Shown piece after piece: positions 51,906 to 55,833 of a stretch of 55,833 nucleotides of DNA. The DNA lies in the NCBI GenBank assembly GCA_947305775.1, contig CAMZEN010000013.1:1-55833 (forward strand), given 5' to 3'. The notes beneath the pieces were generated by a model. It ran no database searches. It had not been told where the DNA came from and saw only the letters and a list, made by a program, of their open reading frames with translations. Each line of letters opens with the position of its first letter. Position 1 is the first letter of the stretch. A program made the position numbers and the translations under genes. This DNA comes from an uncultured Verrucomicrobiota bacterium (GTDB lineage Bacteria; Verrucomicrobiota; Kiritimatiellia; RFP12; UBA1067).

Positions 51906-52091
51906 TTACCTTGCCCAAGCACTGCAGCTGCCTTGGCAACCACCACTGCAACCATTCTTACAAGACATGTAGCAACCACCATCGCAACCGAAGTTGGTCG
52001 CATCATGCTTTACGGCGATATCACCATGATGCTCAGAATATGCACCAAGCATGGCATCAATGGCCTGTAGTTCATTTGCATTGATCTTCAT
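51906..52091 (-). CDS. RiPP precursor peptide with six cysteines at exact four-residue spacing
   Basis: A 61-residue peptide with AAAGGAGGTGAC, the best ribosome site in the operon, before its ATG. The leader (residues 1 to about 34) is MKINANELQAIDAML and then a His/Asp-rich stretch. The core has C36, C40, C44, C48, C52 and C56, i.e. six Cys each separated by three residues that are mostly Gly, Ser, Asn or Asp. It lies between two radical SAM/SPASM genes. Regularly spaced Cys next to such enzymes is the mark of sactipeptides and ranthipeptides (thioether-linked). The exact class is not readable. Confidence 0.88.
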   Translation of the reverse strand: MKINANELQAIDAMLGAYSEHHGDIAVKHDATNFGCDGGCYMSCKNGCSGGCQGSCSAWAR

Positions 52092-52169
52092 TTTGTCACC
52101 TCCTTTCCGACCTTTTGGTCTATTTGTTTTACTCACTGAATGTATTCTGCCATAATTCCTTGTTGACGC

Positions 52170-53387
52170 TCAAACAATAAAAGGAGATGTTGCCTTACAC
52201 GGATCAAGCTTATTTAGGACCTTGTATGCTTCAATCGCTCCTTTAGCATGTATCGCGTCTGATTCATCTAATACTTTTCGTCTCTGTGCAAGCATCTTGA
52301 TTTGAAATTCGCAAGCAACAAATTTTTCTGCAAAAACCATCTTGCACCAGTTATGGTCGCGCCTCGCAACATTGCCACGATAGCGATAGTTAAAACCGGC
52401 GCATGTAGGACATACCCTTTTCAATATACACTCTCTACAATATGGATCCTCTGTAGCCTCTGCGCAACTCCATTCAAATTTATCGAGTTCCTTTGCTTGG
52501 TCTCCTAAGACGATGGGCGTAAAAAGGTGGCAACCATACGCTTTTCCATCAACATCATATGTGACCATGTGTGTTCCTGTTCCACACCATTTTTCTTGTT
52601 TCAAATCTCGTATATTATTCGATGCTTTAATATTGAGCGCCCGTGATAGCAAGTTTATCGGTCTCAATTTAGGCTCATTCAAATAGGTCTCGCTCAGAGC
52701 ATACAATTGATTTAGATAGGCTTCTGAATCATCGTTATTCCAATCAACGCCTTGCGCGAGTGCCGCTTCCAAGGGGTACCCTTTACGTTGCAACTCCAAA
52801 ATTCCTTCTGCTAGATGAGGCAATGTTTCTTGCGATATTGTCATGTGGAAACCTTGTCTCGGCCATGTTTCATGAAAGAAAGCCATATCGATAGAGCCCT
52901 TATCCGTATCTCTATTCTTTTTCTGCATTTCGGGCGTACCGTCATATGAAGCACCTACCGAAATGAGATGTTTGTGTTTACGAAACCAATTCTTTCTTTC
53001 CTCGTCAAAAAGAGTCCCATTGGTTGTAATAAAGAATATCCATGGCACAGGGAGCGGCTTCTCCTCTGTCCATTCAACAAGTTGCTTAATGAGATCGAAA
53101 TTCATCATGGGTTCTCCTCCCATGAGATCAATTTCAAGTTCATGGAACAGATGGCTTGTCTGAACGACATGACATTCTTTTAAGATCAATTCTTTGGCAA
53201 GATCAAATGACATTACCTTATTAGACTTATGCTTTTCGTAGCAATAAGTACAATTCAAATTGCATGCATGCGTGATCATAAGCATACATGTCCTCCGCCC
53301 TTTGTGCGGAGGTTGTTCCCAAATTTGCGTTGGCATTGGTGAGTTCACATTTTGAAAAGCATCATTCATCGGTTGCTTACTCATCAT
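52170..53387 (-). CDS. Radical SAM/SPASM peptide maturase A
   Basis: A 405-residue paralogue of maturase B. The motif CNLNCTYC gives C42, C46 and C49; LMGGEPMMNFDLIK and TTNGTLFDEE are the SAM-binding elements. SPASM cysteines occur in EKWCGTGTH, AYGCHLF, YCRECILKRVCPTC and WCKMVF. The two enzymes may install different links, act in sequence, or form a heterodimer with one active and one binding partner. The first gene pair upstream is separated by only 7 bases, so this is one transcription unit. Confidence 0.93.
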   Translation of the reverse strand: MMSKQPMNDAFQNVNSPMPTQIWEQPPHKGRRTCMLMITHACNLNCTYCYEKHKSNKVMSFDLAKELILKECHVVQTSHLFHELEIDLMGGEPMMNFDLIKQLVEWTEEKPLPVPWIFFITTNGTLFDEERKNWFRKHKHLISVGASYDGTPEMQKKNRDTDKGSIDMAFFHETWPRQGFHMTISQETLPHLAEGILELQRKGYPLEAALAQGVDWNNDDSEAYLNQLYALSETYLNEPKLRPINLLSRALNIKASNNIRDLKQEKWCGTGTHMVTYDVDGKAYGCHLFTPIVLGDQAKELDKFEWSCAEATEDPYCRECILKRVCPTCAGFNYRYRGNVARRDHNWCKMVFAEKFVACEFQIKMLAQRRKVLDESDAIHAKGAIEAYKVLNKLDPCKATSPFIV

Positions 53388-53394
53388 TTAAATG

Positions 53395-53574
53395 TTATTC
53401 GAATTGCGATTGCCCCATATGCCCACCATCCTGTTGTTGCGATAAAACACCAGTACGGCAGGCCTCATGAACAGCGTTTATTACATATGCAATGCAGAAA
53501 ACGGCCACGCCAAACAGCAGTGCAATGGCGACACACCATTTTAGGCAAGATAGAATTTTACGGAGTAGATTCAT
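53395..53574 (-). CDS. Small single-helix membrane protein
   Basis: A 59-residue protein: MNLLRKILSCLKWCVAIALLF and onwards to FCIAYVINAV form one transmembrane helix, followed by a short polar tail with Gln/Gly. The ATG overlaps the upstream stop (ATGA). It could be a membrane anchor for the maturation complex, a small immunity protein, or a second secreted peptide. No cleavage site is evident. Confidence 0.68.
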   Translation of the reverse strand: MNLLRKILSCLKWCVAIALLFGVAVFCIAYVINAVHEACRTGVLSQQQDGGHMGQSQFE

Positions 53575-53876
53575 CTTTCCACCCAATACCCGCCTGCAGC
53601 ATTGCACCGTGGGCATTCTGGAGCCATCACGCAATTTGTGCACATCCGTTTGCCTCCTGTACAGGCCGTACACGCCCATCCCATGAACATCCCCGTACCA
53701 TTACAGACGGTGCATCTCATTTGTCCTGTTCCGTTGCAATACGAACATAGAAACTTTCGCCCACTGCACCGAGGACATGTTACCCAAACCAATTCTGCAA
53801 TGGCAGAAAGTGCAATCATCGCTATTGCGACAAGGCCAATCACCTTTAGTCGATTGAATCCGAGTCTTTTCTTCAT
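53571..53876 (-). CDS. Membrane-anchored DnaJ-type zinc-ribbon protein
   Basis: A 101-residue protein: MKKRLGFNRLKVIGLVAIAM and a transmembrane helix to residue about 30, then at least four CxxC pairs in DnaJ-like CxxCxGxG repeats (CPRCSGRKFLC, CNGTGQMRC, CNGTGMFMGWAC, CTNC, CPRC). Such zinc ribbons bind unfolded peptides or metals. The ATG at 53876 follows GGAGAAAG; GTG at 53948 is a possible longer start. It is the first gene of the RiPP operon and might hold the Cys-rich precursor or supply thiol chaperoning. Confidence 0.72.
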   Translation of the reverse strand: MKKRLGFNRLKVIGLVAIAMIALSAIAELVWVTCPRCSGRKFLCSYCNGTGQMRCTVCNGTGMFMGWACTACTGGKRMCTNCVMAPECPRCNAAGGYWVER

Positions 53877-53977
53877 CTTCTTTCTCCGTGCCCTTGTTTT
53901 GATCATCACGGTCGGAGAATAGGGCTTGTCCTCGTTCCGTGTCGCCACTTAACAGTCTGACACAAGTCGAGGGCATG

Positions 53978-54107
53978 AAAAAACCTCTCACCGTGTCACG
54001 CTGGAGGTCCTAGTAATTACCTTTTCGGAAACACGATGAGAGGCAAAACGCTTGCGCGTTTCCTCTGCAAAGTGTCGTCCGATGTGAAGTTTACTAGGTT
54101 TCCAGCG
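53978..54107 (-). promoter_or_regulatory. Attenuator-like leader with two crossing stem pairings
   Basis: In the minus-strand transcript four segments occur in order: A (54107-54091), B (54043-54031), A' (54016-53999) and B' (53996-53984). B and B' form a 13-bp stem (one G-U) followed directly by T6 (53983-53978), a terminator pattern. A and A' pair as CGCTGGA and CCTAGTAA blocks, with A' in the loop of the terminator. The two pairings cross, so they are alternatives or a pseudoknot. It lies about 100 bases before the first RiPP operon gene and also 180 bases after the Rpn gene, so a plain terminator for that gene is the simpler alternative. Confidence 0.6.
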
Positions 54108-54221
54108 TCGACTATCTTGCAGCATTGCAAATTGCTGTCGGCGGATTTCTCCCCGCCTTATCGCTTTAACTGTCTATGGGCTTTCTCCTTTCATTTCCAG
54201 TTTCACGATTTGAGATTGGTT

Positions 54222-55070
54222 TTAGAGCGCGGCAATTTCGGCGGCGGAAAGGCTGGTGTATTTGGCGATGGTTTCAACGGCCATGCCATCGGCTTTCATT
54301 TGCCGCGCAGTTTCAAGTTTGCCCTCGCGCAATCCAACTTCTTTGCCAGCCTTGTAGCTGCGTTCGGGCGCAGAGGCGAGGGTCTTGGCAACGCGCACTG
54401 CGTCCCAGAAGAGGTCGTACCCCATCAGCTGTTCCCGCGTGTACGCCGATTCTTCGACAAGCTTCACGGCCTGGCTGATTTCGCTCGACTCCATGAACTC
54501 GTCCGGGACTTGTTCGGTAGTCTTGTTTATCTCGGTCAGGAAACGAAGCCACAGCACAGCCATCTTGCGCTCTGCGATGCTTTGCGGCTTGAACTTCGGC
54601 AGTTCCACGAACACGATGTGGAAGCCCTCAATCAACTTGTCCGTGTATTTCTCGTGTACGACCTTGTAGTGGTGTATGAACTCAGGCACGTCCTTCTCGA
54701 AAACAGCGTCAACGAGATTGAGCGAATAGACGGGGCGAAGCAGCGAGAAGTCCTCCGCATGTTCCAGCTGATCCACGTACACCTTCGCAGAATTGAAAAG
54801 CGCCCTATCCTTGAAATCCGCCGTCCAGCACATCTGCATCTCGACGATGAACTTGCGGCCGTCCTTGGTCTTGCAGAACACATCGACAATGCTGTTCTTT
54901 CCGATGGACGTGCGCGGCACTCGCTCTGGCGACATGTATTCAATATCGGCAATCTCCTCTCCAGCCGGAAGCGGCAAGAGGGAGTTTAAGAGACTAGCAA
55001 CAAGATTCGGGTGTTCACCGAACACCTTCTTGAAGGTCAAGTCTGCCTTTGGATCAAGGTATTTTGCCAT
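54222..55070 (-). CDS. Rpn family recombination-promoting nuclease/putative transposase (PD-(D/E)XK)
   Basis: A 282-residue protein of the Rpn/PF12784 family. The start MAKYLDPKADLTFKKVFGEH is diagnostic, and the nuclease core is SIVDVFCKTKDGRKFIVEMQM, with the catalytic Asp and E-x-Q. The C-terminus has the typical helical tail SYKAGKEVGLREGKLETARQMKADGMAVETIAKYTSLS. AAGGAGAAAG lies before the ATG. Rpn proteins occur as many copies in genomes and have DNA-cleaving activity in E. coli; no transposon ends are visible here. Confidence 0.92.
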   Translation of the reverse strand: MAKYLDPKADLTFKKVFGEHPNLVASLLNSLLPLPAGEEIADIEYMSPERVPRTSIGKNSIVDVFCKTKDGRKFIVEMQMCWTADFKDRALFNSAKVYVDQLEHAEDFSLLRPVYSLNLVDAVFEKDVPEFIHHYKVVHEKYTDKLIEGFHIVFVELPKFKPQSIAERKMAVLWLRFLTEINKTTEQVPDEFMESSEISQAVKLVEESAYTREQLMGYDLFWDAVRVAKTLASAPERSYKAGKEVGLREGKLETARQMKADGMAVETIAKYTSLSAAEIAAL

Positions 55071-55445
55071 TGTCTTTCTCCTTGCTCGCCGTTCCAGGGC
55101 ATAGTATCCCTAAAGAGCAAGCGTGGGTATGATACCAAAAATCAGGCCAAAAGTCAATGGAGCGAGCGCGGCGAATTTGACGCTATGCGTCATAAACGCA
55201 CGATTTGCCGCGCAAAAACCGCATATAGTACGCGGCACTTTTGTCTGGACTACACAAATGCCGCGATGGGCTGGCGACGCGACGCGGCGCGTCAGGGGCG
55301 CAAGCGCGACGGATATGACGCGAGAGGTCACGCGAGGCGGCGCGTGGTGGACGCACTCTTGCGCACAACAGACGCGACCTTGCGCGTGGGGAACGCGACA
55401 CGGCGCGTGATTGGCGCGACGTGTCGCGTTGCCGCGTTGGGCGCG
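55071..55445. repeat. Intergenic stretch with a 10.5-bp-phased CGCG array
   Basis: These 375 bases hold no convincing gene. Degenerate palindrome halves lie at 55160-55265. From 55331 to 55428, CGCG or CGC motifs start at 55331, 55341, 55352, 55362, 55373, 55383, 55394, 55404, 55415 and 55425, alternating steps of 10 and 11 bases. Less regular copies continue to 55445 and back to 55278. The underlying unit is about 21 bp (CGCGA-n5/6-CGCGT-n5). Confidence 0.8.
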
Positions 55446-55820
55446 TTAGCTCCAGTCGTGGAACTTGAGCCAGCGGGTGACGGGAACGCCGCCGATGGTG
55501 ACGGTGAGGAGGACGTCTTCGCCCCACCATGCGCCGTCCGGCTGGCTGGACGAGTTGACGTAGTTCATGAACGAGATTTGCGTCTCGCTGGACTGGATGT
55601 CGCGCAGCTGGTCGAGGACGGCTATCGGCTCGCCTTTGTTCGGGCAGAGTTCGAGTTTCACCGTGTCGCCCGCTCCGAGCGCGAGGCCGCGTCCGGTCAC
55701 GACTGTTCGCGGGCCGGTGTCGGAACAGAAGTCAATCTCGTCGTCGGGCAAGTCGCCTTGCTTGACGCGGGTGATTGTTCGCGGCGGATTTGCCGCGATG
55801 CTGAATTTGAGGGTTGTCAT
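55446..55820 (-). CDS. Phage-like hypothetical protein
   Basis: A 124-residue beta-rich protein (MTTLKFSIAANPPRTITRV to VPVTRWLKFHDWS) with AAGGAC before the ATG. Its codon use and the in-frame palindrome at 55780-55797 match the portal-region genes, so it probably belongs to a related prophage fragment continuing to the right. No family is recognised. Confidence 0.6.
   Translation of the reverse strand: MTTLKFSIAANPPRTITRVKQGDLPDDEIDFCSDTGPRTVVTGRGLALGAGDTVKLELCPNKGEPIAVLDQLRDIQSSETQISFMNYVNSSSQPDGAWWGEDVLLTVTIGGVPVTRWLKFHDWS
55780..55797. repeat. 18-bp palindromic element
   Basis: CGCGGCGGATTTGCCGCG near the 5' end of the 124-residue gene, in frame, encodes IAANPP. Confidence 0.82.
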
Positions 55821-55833
55821 TGTGGTTGTCCTT

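Noticed and set aside
55183..55530. Arg-rich minus-strand frame across the CGCG array
   Set aside because: It arises from GC-rich repeats, overlaps the real gene at 55446 and has no ribosome site.

Overview
The window reads as part of the chromosome of a Gram-negative bacterium that carries a prophage. Shine-Dalgarno sites (AAGGAGG type) are strong, and many gene pairs overlap as ATGA or GTGA. Lipoprotein signal peptides are present. AAA_14/DUF4143 ATPases, an Rpn-type nuclease, an UpxY/RfaH-like antiterminator and dense short palindromes together suggest a gut- or rumen-type lineage, possibly PVC (Kiritimatiellia/Verrucomicrobiota) or Bacteroidota. That assignment is an inference; no rRNA or tRNA gene was seen.

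Region 1 (1-17.5 kb, all minus) is a surface-polysaccharide operon. Transcription starts near 17.5 kb with a NusG-like antiterminator, then an odd AAA ATPase, a flippase, an FrhB-like iron-sulfur protein, a polysaccharide pyruvyl transferase, GT2 and GT61 glycosyltransferases, and a CDP-glycerol module (TagD-like cytidylyltransferase, GDPD-like protein, TagB/TagF-like glycerophosphotransferase). A GT8 enzyme, an acyltransferase, an SDR sugar dehydratase/epimerase and more GT2 enzymes follow, running off the left edge. The product is probably a glycerol-phosphate-decorated, pyruvylated or acylated capsule/O-antigen.

Region 2 (about 17.8-44 kb) is a rearranged, probably defective prophage: a tyrosine integrase at the left and a long minus-strand structural operon. 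Read right to left it has a 5'-truncated major capsid gene, DUF2190, head-tail and neck proteins, a holin-like protein, tail tube, tail chaperones, tape measure, several baseplate/fibre proteins, a lipoprotein, and finally a displaced portal gene. Two diverged AAA_14/DUF4143 ATPase genes sit on the plus strand between the tape measure and the next tail gene. They are separated by a chimeric gene remnant that records a tandem duplication, and each is preceded by an array of 33-bp direct repeats. Around the portal gene and at both distal edges there are 18-bp palindromes (CGCGGC-n6-GCCGCG), mostly inserted in frame inside coding sequence.

Region 3 (44.1-54.1 kb, minus) is the most interesting part: an apparent RiPP operon. 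It encodes a membrane-anchored DnaJ-type zinc-ribbon protein, a one-helix membrane protein, a radical SAM/SPASM enzyme, a 61-residue precursor with six cysteines exactly four residues apart, a second radical SAM/SPASM enzyme, a ClpP-like serine protease, an ABC exporter without a C39 peptidase domain, and then two large exported proteins and a membrane protein. Its leader can form two crossing stem pairings, one of which ends in a T6 tract like a terminator, so attenuation is plausible.

Region 4 (54.2-55.8 kb) has an Rpn/PD-(D/E)XK nuclease gene, an intergenic stretch with a CGCG array phased at 10.5 bp, and a phage-like gene carrying another 18-bp palindrome.
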